This document shows, one piece after another, positions 33,423 through 44,321 of a stretch of DNA of 64,000 bases. The translations under genes were made by a program, and so were the position numbers. Origin of the DNA: Hyaloscypha bicolor E. Its lineage: Eukaryota; Ascomycota; Leotiomycetes; Helotiales; Hyaloscyphaceae. The notes under the pieces are model-generated. The model did no database searches, had not been told where the DNA came from, and saw nothing but the letters and a program-made list of their open reading frames with translations. Numbering within the stretch: position 1 is the first letter of the stretch; every line of letters starts with the position of its first letter. The DNA is taken from the NCBI RefSeq assembly GCF_002865645.1, contig NW_020194686.1:186001-250000 (forward strand). Direction: 5' to 3'.

Positions 33423-35433
33423 CTAGATAAGAACAAACGGGTCATCGAAATACCAGACAGGATCTCCATCAACATTCAGCTCACACTGAGTGTAGCCGTT
33501 CCCCATAAACTGGAATCTGTTTTTGCTGCGATAGGTGATATCGTAATCTTCATATCTCACATTTTTCAGCATCTCAAAATAATGCAGTCGACTGCCAGGA
33601 TAAATTGCTGTGACGGGGCCGTGTTGCTTGCCCATCTTGAACCACGATCTGCACGGTGACGACCAGACAAGTCGCTTCATCAACTCATGTGTGTGTTGGT
33701 AGAGTTCCTCAGCAGCGGCCATCTTTGGGGCAAAAGCTTTGATGTTCTCGGTTTGCATCTTTTCCACCATCTGGAAGAGATATCGCGTGTGCCATTCCAA
33801 TATCGGCAGGAGGGAGCTGTGACTCGCAGGCCCGTTGGGGCCGATAAACACTATCATGGTCAATCTCAGGGGTTAGGAGCTTAAGCGAGGTGTTGAACTT
33901 ACAAAACATGTTTGGGAAGTTGGGAGCGGTGATGCTCAGGTACGCTTTAGGGTTCTCTCCAAATTGTTCCTTGATATTTGCTCCATCGCGGCCAGTCACC
34001 TCGAAGCGAGGCGTGAACGAAACATCGAAGCCAGTAGCACAGACTACCACATCTACCTTGTGCTCGGTACCTGAATCATCCACCAGCCCATCTTTCGTGA
34101 ATTTCACAACTGATTCCGTCACAACTTGGACATTATCTTTCTTCAATGATTGTAGATATCCCGAGCCCGGAGTCATTCTTCGGCAGCCAAGGTCAAATCC
34201 AGGAATTATTTTCTTGGTGAGAAATGAATCGTTATCGAGGTGCTCCCGCATGATATCTGCAACTAGATCTCTGGATGCCTTTTGATCTTTGCTCGTTCTG
34301 TGCATCTATAACTCATCCGTTAGTTGTTTTCACGCGAACGGGAGAAATACATACCAGAGTAAAGCGCTTGTTGAGCTCGCCTTCGATATCCCTGCAATAC
34401 TTGGCCAGCCTCGCGGGATCCTTCCTGAATTCTTCCAACTGTTCATCCGTGTCTGGCGTACTTGGTTAACACAGCTGGGTAAGAGGGAAGCAGCGCACAT
34501 ACACTTGAAGTTAGTCCCCCCTGGGCCGGCATACTTTGCACCAAATCCGGTCGTGATCCACACAGATGATCTTAGGAAGGGTATCAATTTTCCAACCACT
34601 GCCCACGTAAGCTTGCGCCGGCTTTTCAGATAAAGTACCGCAAATACCGGGTTGAATATTTGGAATTATTTGCACTGCAGAAGAACCACCTCCGATGACA
34701 GCTACGGTCTTCCCACTCAAGTCATAGTTGCCATCCCAAGCCGCACTGTGCATGAGCTTTCCACCAAACTCTTTGATGCCTGGGATGTTCGGATATTTGT
34801 AGGTGCTATTTGGGGAATTATCAGTGATCTAGTTGAGCAAGCTTCAACAAGGGAAGGCACATACTTGAGTACCCCAGATCCATTAACCAGAATCTCACAT
34901 TCGTCCTCAAACTGACTGCCATCTGCAGCTATGACGATGAGTCGCCACATCCCAGCGTCTTCATCCCACCGCGCTGATTGAACCTTGGTGTTGAACTTGA
35001 CGTATTTCTCTAGGTCATACTTCGTCGACACATGCTTGAAGTATCTCCAGATTTCCTCAGACGAAGAGTAGAAATGGCTCCAATTTGGATTCTTCTCCCA
35101 AGTGAACTGATAGCTATGACTTGGGATGTCACAAGTGCAGCCCGGATACCGGTTCTCAAGCCAGGTTCCTCCGATGTCATGGTTCTTCTCATAGATCCGG
35201 AGCTCGACATTCTCGAGGAGGCGCTCCGCTTTGTATGCGATCTGCAGCCCGGCGGCTCCAGCGCCAACACAGATCATACGAATGTGTCTTTTCGCATGTA
35301 AGGGCTGCTCTGTGATACGATAGCCGTCGAAATCTTGATTGTACCACTGGTTCTCGTGGCGAGCGTCGCTGGCCGGAATGGGAGCATCTCGATCGGGTCC
35401 TGAAGAGATCGTTATGATTCGTGCCGGAGCCAT
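33423..35433 (-). CDS. FAD-dependent Baeyer-Villiger monooxygenase
   Basis: Six exons (35433-34865, 34805-34648, 34598-34503, 34452-34355, 34305-33903, 33850-33423) encode 583 residues. The FAD Rossmann motif is GAGAAG (57-62), followed by the characteristic ENRYPGCTCDIPSHSYQ. The Baeyer-Villiger fingerprint FGGKLMHSAAWD (202-213) fits FxGxxxH[T/S]xxW[P/D]. The NADPH motif GGGSSA follows, and ATGFD and ITAPNFPNMF mark the C-terminal half. The enzyme uses NADPH and O2 to insert oxygen next to a ketone carbonyl, making an ester or lactone. Start ATG 35433 was chosen over the upstream TTG. It faces the sugar-type MFS gene across an 821-bp divergent promoter, and an esterase able to cleave its product lies 3 kb away. 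Confidence 0.95.
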
Positions 35434-36254
35434 GACTTCTGACTTTGGTTGTAGGCAAAGGGGGGGTAAGAGTGAACAAAAAGCAAGACGCAATGATCTT
35501 CAGGTCTTTGGTGAAGGGACAATATGTTGCACTGTTGCACGAAGCAAGTAACGAGGTATTTAGTCCAAGTTACTCCTGTCGGGTATCGAGAGTAATGGAC
35601 GATCGAAAGAGCAGGCGCGTCCTAGAATCTCCTCGCAGCCAGCCTCGGCAGCAAAGCTCCCAATTGCCAACTTGCGAAGTTGCCATGTACGGACATACCC
35701 CAGTTCCGCACTGGCGAACGTGCGGGGTGGTGTGGTCCGGCAAGCCAGAAGACGGAACACGGCAGAGTTGTGAACTGGTGGGGTTTGGCTAGGACGGCAA
35801 TAGTGTTCGCTATTGCTTAACTCCGAGCATTTTTATACCTAGACCGTACTCGTACACTGATGGTCCGCTCGGGGCTCGTCGGGTCGCGTCTATCGCATAC
35901 CTCGCGAGTCTCTCTGCTGCATCTCGTCAATCCAAACTACTAGCTAGACCTTGGAAAGACGAAATGGGCCCCCAATTAGCGTCCCCCGCTGCAAACCCTC
36001 CAGCAGCTTTGCATTCCCCAGGAAGTACCCCAGATGCTACCCCGTCCTTCATCTTTTGGTGGCGTTTTGGCGTTCCGTTGGCGACGGTGGCCTCCAAGAC
36101 AGGTGGGCCCAATTCTTGATACAAGTAATGATCCTCGAGTCGTTGGTTAAGTGTTCAAGGTATTGCATTCACACTCAATCAAAGTCAGCTTGTGCTTCAG
36201 GTTTATCTTCTCATACCACAAATTCTCTTCGGTTATTCAGAATCATAATTCACG
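35434..36254. promoter_or_regulatory. Divergent promoter between BVMO and sugar-type MFS transporter
   Basis: These 821 bp separate two opposite start codons in the catabolic block. Zn(II)2Cys6 factors bind CGG/CCG half-sites; several are visible (for example ccggcaag near 35738 and gctcggggctcg near 35868), but no clear paired site can be called by eye. Co-regulation is inferred from geometry. Confidence 0.45.
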
Positions 36255-38014
36255 ATGGCGGAGAAGAGCATTTCAGCCGATGTTCATATAGAACATGTCC
36301 ATAAGAGGCAGTTCAAGCATTACAATATCATGGTGATAGCAGCCATGTGCTTTGCATCGATGGGCATGGGCTACAGCGCCAGTATCATTGGAACCACCTT
36401 AGGTATTCTCATTGTTTCTCGATTTCCTTTCTCTCCATACGCTTTCGACGCTTGGTCTTGATCAAACTAATACTAGACAGCACAACCTTCTTTCCTTGCA
36501 TACTTCCACCTTGATACTCGAAAGGATGCGCTTTCTTTGATATCCACCATGAACGGATTGTTCCAAGCGGGCGCGTTTTTCGGCTCGCTTGGTATCAACG
36601 TTGTCGGCGACAGATTTGGCAGAAAGATGTCCATCATCATCCCATCTCTTCTAGTCCTGGTATCTGGAGCTTGTCTAGCCGGATCCGTCAATGTCGGCAT
36701 GTTTATCGCCTTCCGATTCTTCTCTGGAATGGGCTCTTGGTGGCTCCTAGGATCGGTTCCAGTCTGGATGTCCGAGGTGGCTCCGCCCAAAAACCGAGGC
36801 GTGCTTGTAGACTGCCACAGTGCTGCATTGCTTTTTGGCTATTGTGCAGCATCCTGGATCGGAGCAGGGTTCTACTTCTATCACCCTGTTGCGAACAATC
36901 AGTGGCGGGCTCCGCTCGGATTCCAATGCTTGCCGGTATTCATTGTGCTCTGCTTCATGCATTGGCTTCCGGAGTCTCCCCGATGGCTGCTTCAGAATGA
37001 TCGGACCGAAGAAGCTGAACGTATACTTCTCAAGCTCCACGACCCCGACGAGGCTGCACTCGAGCTACAGCAGATCAGAAACCAGATTGCAGTAGACAAT
37101 ACTCTCGAAAACAGCTGGATGTCTCTAGTGACGAAGCGGTCATATAGGAAACGCACCTTTATTACGCTTGGCCTTAGCGTTGGGATTCAGATGACCGGGG
37201 TTCTGGTGATCAATAGTAAGTGAACGCTAGAACATCCACAACTCCTCCGACGAGTCAAATTAACAAATTCCAGATTATGGCCCGACCATTTATGCAAGTC
37301 TAGGTTTAAGCACAAGCCAACAACTTTTGTACCAAGGTGGTTTCAATACACTTGGTTTTGGCTGTGGAATTTTGGCCCTCCTAGTGGTCGATAGATTTTC
37401 CAGACCCACGCTCATTGCCGGAGGTACCGCCATTGTTCTTGCAACCTTGGTCGCAGAAGCCGCTCTGGTAGCTTCGTACCCGCCAGTTCCTGGCCAGAGC
37501 CAAGCTGGCCTCAAGGGCGCTCTGGCGATGATTTATCTCTATATCGTAAGTCTTCGCTGGAGGGACACTAAATTTGCTCTAATGAGGCTAAAACTTTGTA
37601 GGTTTTCGCAGAATTTCTCCTTGATGGCACCCAATACATCTACTTCAGTGAGGTGTGGCCCAACCACCTTCGTGCCAAGGGAATGACAATTGCGATGGCA
37701 ACAATCGCATTAGTGAACATAATGTGGCTCCAAGTGGCTCCTACTGCTTTCGCGTAAGTGCAGTATCGTACTTTAAATTCTTACCCGTGCTAAGTGTTTG
37801 CAGAAATATCGGCTGGAAATTCTACTTGTGCTTCATCATTCCTGGATATATATTTGCAGTATGTGCATGGATCTTCTTCCCTGATACTAGACACCTAGCT
37901 CTTGAGGAAATTGCCGCGATCTTTGGCGATGCGGATGAGATCTATCATGTACAGGACGTCACCAAGCTCTCGCTTGAGATGAATGGGAAGTCGGAGCACC
38001 AAGATGATGTGTAA
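36255..38014 (+). CDS. MFS sugar/organic-solute transporter (lactose-permease/hexose type)
   Basis: Five exons (36255-36402, 36481-37215, 37274-37545, 37602-37753, 37804-38014) encode 505 residues. The sugar-porter signatures are present: GDRFGRKMSI between helices 2 and 3, the helix-4/5 segment RFFSGMGSWWLLGSVPVW with SEVAPPKNRG, PESPRWLL in the central loop, and FPDTRHLALEEIA after the last helix. Twelve helices are consistent with the length. Such proteins import hexoses, disaccharides, quinate or other small polyols and acids with protons. Sharing a promoter region with the monooxygenase suggests its substrate is the pathway substrate or a precursor glycoside; that is inference. Confidence 0.93.
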
Positions 38015-38500
38015 GGCGTGAGAATAGGAGATGAATGGAATCGGCCAAGCCAAATGGGCTCTACACCTGAAGAATTCTTAGCTGTATGGCAATAGTACAT
38101 GCAAACGTTGTGCAGTATGCGACAAGTTATTCTCATGAAATACAATTTCACTGCTGAATCTCACGTGATTCATGCTCCATATGAGTGAAAAGAGTCCAGA
38201 TTGAGTAATGAGTTATTGAAATCATATGTCTTGCAAGTTGATGCCACTTTCGGCCACTACTGAGTCTCATAACGTTGGTCCTCGGACCTGTTTACTGACC
38301 CCCTTTTCAGCTCGGTTATCTCGGCAAACAAGGAGTGAGCGGTGCGGGGTACGAACCCCACCGCGATCCAGCGCTATACGGTATACCTCGTAGACGTAAC
38401 TGCATTTCCAGCACGAAAAAAAGCTTCAAATACGAGATGACTTTCAAACCATCCAAAGCCATTATACTAGTCAAAATCTCATCCACAGCCACCAACCATC

Positions 38501-39728
38501 ATGGATCGCGCTTCTCGACTCGCTCTCGCAAATCAAAACCCAGAACTCATCAGAGTGCCACCTCATTCTCAGACAAACACTTCCTTCCACTCAGCTAACC
38601 ACCCTCAGGTCCTACAAGAATCACCCCCCGCCCGTAGTCTTGACAGTGCCCCCTCCATCCAAGCCCTTCGCACCCACCTCGCATCCCTAAAACGCAATCT
38701 CACTCTATCCAGCTCCCCCAGTACCACCACCCCTTCCTACACCGAAACTGACCAACAAATCCCCGTGCGTGACAACAGTACCATCACCACCCGGATCCAC
38801 CGTCCCGTCCCCCCTCCTCCAGAAGGCAGCCCCGGATTGGTGCTTTTTCACGGCGGCGGATTTTGTTTAGGGGATTGCGACAATGAGGTTGCTTTGTGTA
38901 GACGCTGGACGGAACTAGGGGGCGTGGCGATTAATGTTGCGTACAGGCTTGCGCCTGAATGGAGGTTTCCGACGGCTGTGGAGGATGCAGAGGATTCTTT
39001 GCTTTGGGTAAGTCCCTTGCGTTTCTTTCTCAATATCCATGCCAGTTATAGGTGATTTGTTAACGGTGCTTGCTTTAGACGAGCGCCCACGTCAAGGAAC
39101 TTGGGATTAACCCCCAGCAAGGCTTCATAATCGGTGGCATAAGCGCGGGAGCGAACCTCGCTGCCGTAGTGGCACATCTATACCGCGACGAGAAGCGCAC
39201 ACCACAGCTCACGGGACAGTACTTGTGTATTCCCACAACTTGCGATCCCGTTGCATTGCCCGAGAAATACAAAGATGTTTATCTCAGTCGTGAGCAGAAC
39301 AAGGACGCGCTGGTTCTGAACCAGAAGAGCATCGATATGTTTGAAGGTAAGTTATGGCTAATCCGGCGGATATACACCCAAGGAGTGAACTGTAATCTTT
39401 ATTTGTGAGAGGGAACTAACGCTAACGATGGCCCGCGAAAGGACACTACAACCCCAATCCCCACTCCCACCTTCGCTCCCCTCTACTTTTCCCCTCGCAC
39501 GCAGAGCTACCGCCAGCCTATGTCCAAGTCTGTGGCGCAGACCCTCTGCGAGATGAAGGCTTGATCTACGAGCAGGTTCTGCGGGAGGAGGGGGTAAAAA
39601 CGAGGCTGGACGTGTTTCCTGGCTTGCCACATGGGTTTTGGAGTTGGTTTCCAAAGGCCGACTTTAGCAAAGACTTTCAGAGGAAGACTGTGGCGGGGTT
39701 GAAGTGGTTGCTGGGGCGGGATGAGTAG
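38501..39728 (+). CDS. Alpha/beta-hydrolase esterase, hormone-sensitive-lipase family
   Basis: Three exons (38501-39007, 39079-39346, 39442-39728) give 353 residues. The oxyanion-hole motif HGGGF is at 117-121, the nucleophile elbow GISAGAN has Ser191, and the acid and base are in CGADPLRDEG and GLPHGFW near the end. These are the complete signatures of the HSL/family IV carboxylesterases. It should hydrolyse small esters in the cytosol; there is no signal peptide. Beside a Baeyer-Villiger monooxygenase, the obvious partner role is hydrolysis of the ester that enzyme makes. The N-terminal 90 residues are Ser/Thr/Pro-rich and poorly structured in appearance. Confidence 0.93.
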
Positions 39729-39922
39729 ATGGAGATGGAGGTAAATGGGAGGGGAAACTTGTGCGAGTGATGTCACATCTGGCTGTCAGGGGGTGGGCTC
39801 GCCTAACTCCGGCACAACACTTTGAAGTAGTAGCCTTTCAACAATAATTCAACGTCGTGTAATTAAGCGTGTTTAGATATATATTTGGCTTGATTGATCA
39901 ATATATACTCACTCATCATAAA

Positions 39923-41283
39923 CTAACCGACGACCATCTCCAAGATACTCTTTACTTGCGCCGCATCCATCAAGGGGATCGGATTCGTTGGTGCCCAAAA
40001 GTCATCCAGCGTCCTCTTCGATAGCTTTTCAATCTGATCCGCTCCAATATCGACCTCTTTCAAAGTTCGCGGTAATCCGAGTGTCCGAATAATCACATCA
40101 AGCAGATCTCCGAGATCTGCCTTGTCTTGCGACAACCCGACTTTCTTGAATAGCTCAGCTGCCCTGGGTTCCGTCCACAGAATGCTCCGGACCTTGTCTT
40201 GCTTCTCCTGAACGTCCGGGTTGTTTCTGCCATGTTCTAGATTCCACTTCATCACAGCAGGACACATGATACACGACGTAACACCATGCCCGACTCCCAT
40301 CGGACCTAGCTGATGTCCGATAGCATGACTACCACCCATGGGAATCCCAGCTCTAACATTCTTCATTGCAAGCCTCACTCCCATCTGACAGTGATGCCTC
40401 GCCTCGACACTCTTCTCATCTTGCTTCGTTATTAAGAGCCAAGGAACCAGAAGCCTTAGCCCCGCTTCGGCATCCTGGTCTGACTCTGGCGTTGCCTCGA
40501 GAGAGCACAGCGCCTCGACGCAGTGGTCGATACTCCTGACGCCGGTGCTGAGCCAATGGAACCAAGGGGTTCCCAAACAGAGCTCCGGGTCCAAGATGAT
40601 TAAGCGCACGCCCATCCCGTTCTGCAGAAATCCTTGCTTGTGCTTTGTCGTAATGTCGTCCGTCCCTCCGGCCAGCGAAAAGTACTCTCCTCCGGACAAG
40701 GACGTCGGGATGCAGATGAGAGGGATTGTAGGAGGTTTCACACCCGTTTTGGGCGTCTTGGCTTCGATAGAGTACCCGGCCAGATCTTTGGGGTCGGTTA
40801 TGTTATTCGCAAGAGCCTACTCAGTCAGTTCAGTCAGTTCAGATATGTTCTAGAGAGAGAGAGCAGAGGTAAGCGTCTTCTCACCAGAACAACGATCTTT
40901 GCGCCATCGGTTAAACTCCCTGCCCCTAAAGTCACAATACAATCTGCATTTCCAGCCCGTGCTTCGCTTGCAATCTCAATGATCTGGGTCCACGGCGTAT
41001 GAGGACGCATCCCCTTCTTCACGCCTACTATTTCCACCTCCTTCTCTTTCAATGCTTCGATCAGCAGGTCCAAACGATCGGTCTCCCGTGACAGCGTTCC
41101 GGAGGCGATGATATAGACACGAGAGCATTTGAAGGTTTCGGTAACGTGCTTTGCGCAGGCTTCTCTGTAAGGGAGTCCGTAGGAGAAGTAGGGGGATACC
41201 AACGAGCTCGTTTCTGCCGTCCCAGATACTTTGCTGGATGGAGGTTCGTCGAAAGCTGCTTTGTAGGTTTCTGTAGAGGACAT
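39923..41283 (-). CDS. Iron-type alcohol dehydrogenase / maleylacetate-reductase-like
   Basis: Two exons (41283-40885, 40816-39923) encode 430 residues. The nucleotide-binding motif GAGSLTDGAK, the PTSLSGGEYF segment and the metal-site motifs DHCVEALCS and GGSHAIGHQLG...GVGHG identify the group III (iron-type) dehydrogenase fold. The Asp that usually ligands the metal five residues before the first helix histidine appears to be Arg (VRSIDH); maleylacetate reductases also lack it (Asn). This points to the maleylacetate-reductase branch or an untested fungal branch. Likely reactions are NAD(P)H-dependent reduction of maleylacetate, the last step of hydroquinone/resorcinol breakdown, or oxidation of an alcohol released by the esterase. 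It is convergent with the esterase and divergent from the regulator. Confidence 0.88.
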
Positions 41284-41865
41284 TTTGTTGTGTTGTCAGT
41301 TTCCTTATGTTGGTTGTGCTCGGGGAGGCGAAGGTGGACGTCTGAGTCAAAAATTACACGGACAGAGAAGATTATTAGGGAGGTTTAGAGAAGGTGGGGA
41401 GGATTGGAGAAGATTTCCCTACTCCCCCACCACCAAAGGTGGCTAATGGATCAGACTTACCAGGGACTCTTTTCACAGCTAGAGTTGCTCAGCTCAAGGC
41501 AGAATCTTGCCGAGGGTGGCGTCTCCCCACTCTTGGTGAGTACTGGAACCGCGATCACAATGCTAAGCGCCTAAGACTGTACCATGGACTTGGACCTGGA
41601 AATGGCGGCACGACCTCAACATCGTACTCACGATGGCCAAATGTTAGGTCAGACGCGGGGCGGCCTTGCGGGGAAGTGGGGAGCTACAAGCATGTTCCCA
41701 GCATATTTGGAACCCCGCACTTGCACCCGACCCATCCGAGAACATACGCTTTTCATCCTCATTCACATTGCGTCGGCAGTATCGTCTTTCGTGTATATGT
41801 GCGAGGGGTAGTCCCCCGCAACTGACCAAGGTCCCGATGACAAAACTCTCCCCCCACGCGAGGCG
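41284..41865. promoter_or_regulatory. Divergent promoter between dehydrogenase and regulator
   Basis: These 582 bp separate opposite start codons. Overlapping open frames at 41394-41869 cover both strands and are not credible genes. Confidence 0.45.
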
Positions 41866-44235
41866 ATGATTGCGATGATGGACCCAGAAATGCCAGTATC
41901 TCGGTCTTCAGATGGCCCCGACCGTCCAAGGAAGGGACGCTCAGCACCGCGCAGCCGCAATGGGTGCTTGATGTGCAAACAGAGGCGGGTGAGATGCGAC
42001 GAACGCCGTCCAGTTTGTGGTCACTGTACACGTCTTGAACTGGAATGCATCTTCCGAAAACGGGCAGGTCGCAGCCGGACAACTTCGACACTTGGATCCA
42101 TCGATCCACAAAGCCATCAACTATCCATAGATGGCGATTTCAATGGAGCTAGGGAGGTGATAGCAACACCTAACCCTTCTCCTGTAGGCGAAGCTGTTTA
42201 TGGTCTCGAAAGGGAAAGGGCCAGAGACGAGCCCCTGACTGCTAGCCGAGAACAGCAGCACATTGCCCACGCCTTCCCTTTGAATGGATCTCTGCGACAT
42301 TCCTTCACGACAAGTCCTCAGTTACTTAGACCCGCCTCTACTAACAATGTCCTGAACTCGAATCTTGCCTCGAGGACATACCCCAGAGACCCGTGTGAGG
42401 CATATTATGGCTGGCAAACACCCACCGCCCCCGAAGATAACTACGACTTCTCCTTAGATCGCACTTTCGATCCTCCAAACGGGCAAGACTCGTTGGGAAC
42501 TTTCACTTTTTCCGATATCCAATCAACTGCTACGAACTGGAGTCAAGACTTCAACGCCAACCCGTCCCTGCAGGCACCCCGAGACGAGAATGGCGTTGTT
42601 CAAGCAGCTGCTCAAATTGAATGGCCACTCTCAGTCGGCAGCCTTCTTGAAACAAGTCTTTCCCAAAAACGTCCGGAGTCCTCACTAGCGAATTTTCGAA
42701 TAGAAAGCAATGATATTGATTTCAGTCCAGGCTCGGATTACATGAAGAGTCAACGTTCGAACTTCTTGCTCAGCTATTTCCGAAAGATTACTCAGCCGCC
42801 TGCCTCAATACTCATCACCGGGGTCAGGAAATGGCGTCGACTGCAGAAACACTTCACGAAGCTGAGCCACCAGCACCGCGTAGTAGCGAGCGCGCTGTTT
42901 GCCATAATTGAGCTTCTCGCCAAAGATGACCAATCAGTCAGTCGAGCAGATACAATCGGCAGTTTGAAGTCGATGGGTCCCGCCTTAAAGTTACACGAGG
43001 CTGCTAGGAAAGAAGTTGAGGTGATGATGTCCAAAGAATGGCAAAAGGCATCATCGGCTCGAGACGCGCTCTTGGCGTCGATCTTTCTCCTGGCATGGTT
43101 TGAAGTCGTGAGAGATCAGGTACATGATCAAAAGCTATTTCCGGGAGAGTTGGCAGAGAAAATCATCACCAGTAGTGGACCGTGGAACCGCTACTCGAGG
43201 CAACTACTGCAATGGCTCAACACTCTGGATAGCAAAGCTTCTCACTTGGGAGGCCAGCATCTCCTTTCACAGAGAGCTTTGCAGGTGGTCTCAGAACACC
43301 ACACCCAGATTAATGCCGACGACAGCAGCGACGAGAAGCCTTCCGATGACGAGCGAACCAACAACTCGGTCTTTACGCCACAAGATCAGAACTCTTCTCC
43401 CTCCACAACAGACCTCAGCAGCGGTTCACCTCAATCCTCAACCGCCACCTCATCCTTGGTCCCCAGCACCAACAACGGTCTCAGAAGCCTCCGCCAAATG
43501 AAAACAGTGCTCCTGAATACCGTCCTCCAGCCCGCACTCGACTGGTACCAAAGCACGCAAGCCTACTGCCGCCACATCAGTTCCCACGACCGACACCACC
43601 GCTCCCGCTTTACCGTAAAAGACGAATACGAGGTCGTGATCGCGTGCAAGCAACTCGAACTCTCACTTCTTCACCTCTGGCGACAGCGTCCACAAATCAT
43701 CCGCCTCTCGTCCACTCAGCTCCGCGAAATCGTATGCGCTGATGTAGCTTCGAGACTTGAAGCGATATTTAGTTTGTATATGGCGAGTTTTTGGGTCTTA
43801 TTCGTGTACTTGCATCGGGTTGTGTGGTGGCATCTTCCGCATTCCGAGGCGGCGGAGCACGCGCTGCAGGAGACTTGGAGGCATTTGCAGCGCAGCTTCG
43901 GCGAGGTGGTTGAAGGCGGAGGGGAGAAGAAGGTTGTTCATCCTGCGCTGCTGTGGCCGTTGTTTATGTTTGGTTCCGAGTGTGAGGATGCGGAGAGGAG
44001 GAAATGGGCGGTGGAGCAGCTATTGGCGTTGGGGAATGCGAGTGCGATTGTGGGCTATGATGAGGAAGGTGAGTCATTGCCACCGTTTCGGCTGAGTTTG
44101 GGAGCGACGAGGAATGCGAAGAGGGCGGCGGTGCTGTTGGAGGAGTTGATTGAGAGGCAGAGTGCGAGGAAATGTAGGGTCGATGATAAAGAGCTCTCTA
44201 TGGAGTTGTTTGGGTGTCATTTCTCTATTATCTAG
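41866..44235 (+). CDS. Zn(II)2Cys6 transcription factor, probable cluster regulator
   Basis: Single exon of 789 residues. The zinc cluster is C34-x2-C37-x6-C44-x6-C51-x2-C54-x6-C61 (CLMCKQRRVRCDERRPVCGHC), preceded by a basic RKGRSAPRSRNG arm. A long Ser/Gln-rich linker follows. The C-terminal half resembles the fungal-specific regulatory domain (DUF3468 type): a helix-rich block with SLYMASFWVLFVYLHRVVWW and LLWPLFMFGSEC. Such factors bind CGG-containing sites and usually control adjacent genes. Position at the end of the catabolic block, divergent from the dehydrogenase, makes it the candidate local activator; that is inference. There is no intron in the DNA-binding region, unlike many relatives. 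Confidence 0.93.
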   Translation: MIAMMDPEMPVSRSSDGPDRPRKGRSAPRSRNGCLMCKQRRVRCDERRPVCGHCTRLELECIFRKRAGRSRTTSTLGSIDPQSHQLSIDGDFNGAREVIATPNPSPVGEAVYGLERERARDEPLTASREQQHIAHAFPLNGSLRHSFTTSPQLLRPASTNNVLNSNLASRTYPRDPCEAYYGWQTPTAPEDNYDFSLDRTFDPPNGQDSLGTFTFSDIQSTATNWSQDFNANPSLQAPRDENGVVQAAAQIEWPLSVGSLLETSLSQKRPESSLANFRIESNDIDFSPGSDYMKSQRSNFLLSYFRKITQPPASILITGVRKWRRLQKHFTKLSHQHRVVASALFAIIELLAKDDQSVSRADTIGSLKSMGPALKLHEAARKEVEVMMSKEWQKASSARDALLASIFLLAWFEVVRDQVHDQKLFPGELAEKIITSSGPWNRYSRQLLQWLNTLDSKASHLGGQHLLSQRALQVVSEHHTQINADDSSDEKPSDDERTNNSVFTPQDQNSSPSTTDLSSGSPQSSTATSSLVPSTNNGLRSLRQMKTVLLNTVLQPALDWYQSTQAYCRHISSHDRHHRSRFTVKDEYEVVIACKQLELSLLHLWRQRPQIIRLSSTQLREIVCADVASRLEAIFSLYMASFWVLFVYLHRVVWWHLPHSEAAEHALQETWRHLQRSFGEVVEGGGEKKVVHPALLWPLFMFGSECEDAERRKWAVEQLLALGNASAIVGYDEEGESLPPFRLSLGATRNAKRAAVLLEELIERQSARKCRVDDKELSMELFGCHFSII

Positions 44236-44288
44236 CTTTTGGGAGAGGGTTGCGATCATGTCTCAGCTGGGGAACCTTCAGAAAAGGG

Positions 44289-44321
44289 GGCTCGCTTAAG
44301 GAGTGCGCGCTTAAGCGAGCC
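44289..44321. repeat. 12-bp perfect inverted repeat with 9-nt loop
   Basis: GGCTCGCTTAAG and CTTAAGCGAGCC flank gagtgcgcg, starting 54 bp after the regulator stop codon. It may be a 3'-UTR hairpin or the relic of a small foldback transposon. Confidence 0.65.

Noticed and set aside
38338..38363. tRNA-like T-arm (gcggtg...ggggt acga acccc...caccgc)
   Set aside because: The stem and loop resemble a T-arm, but no D-arm, anticodon arm or acceptor stem can be placed around it on either strand.
41394..41869. Overlapping plus and minus frames upstream of the regulator
   Set aside because: They lie in the divergent promoter, overlap one another and resemble nothing.
28500..44235. Interpretation as a secondary-metabolite biosynthetic cluster
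   Set aside because: No backbone synthase is present, and importers, ligase, esterase and maleylacetate-reductase-like functions fit breakdown better; biosynthesis is not strictly excluded.
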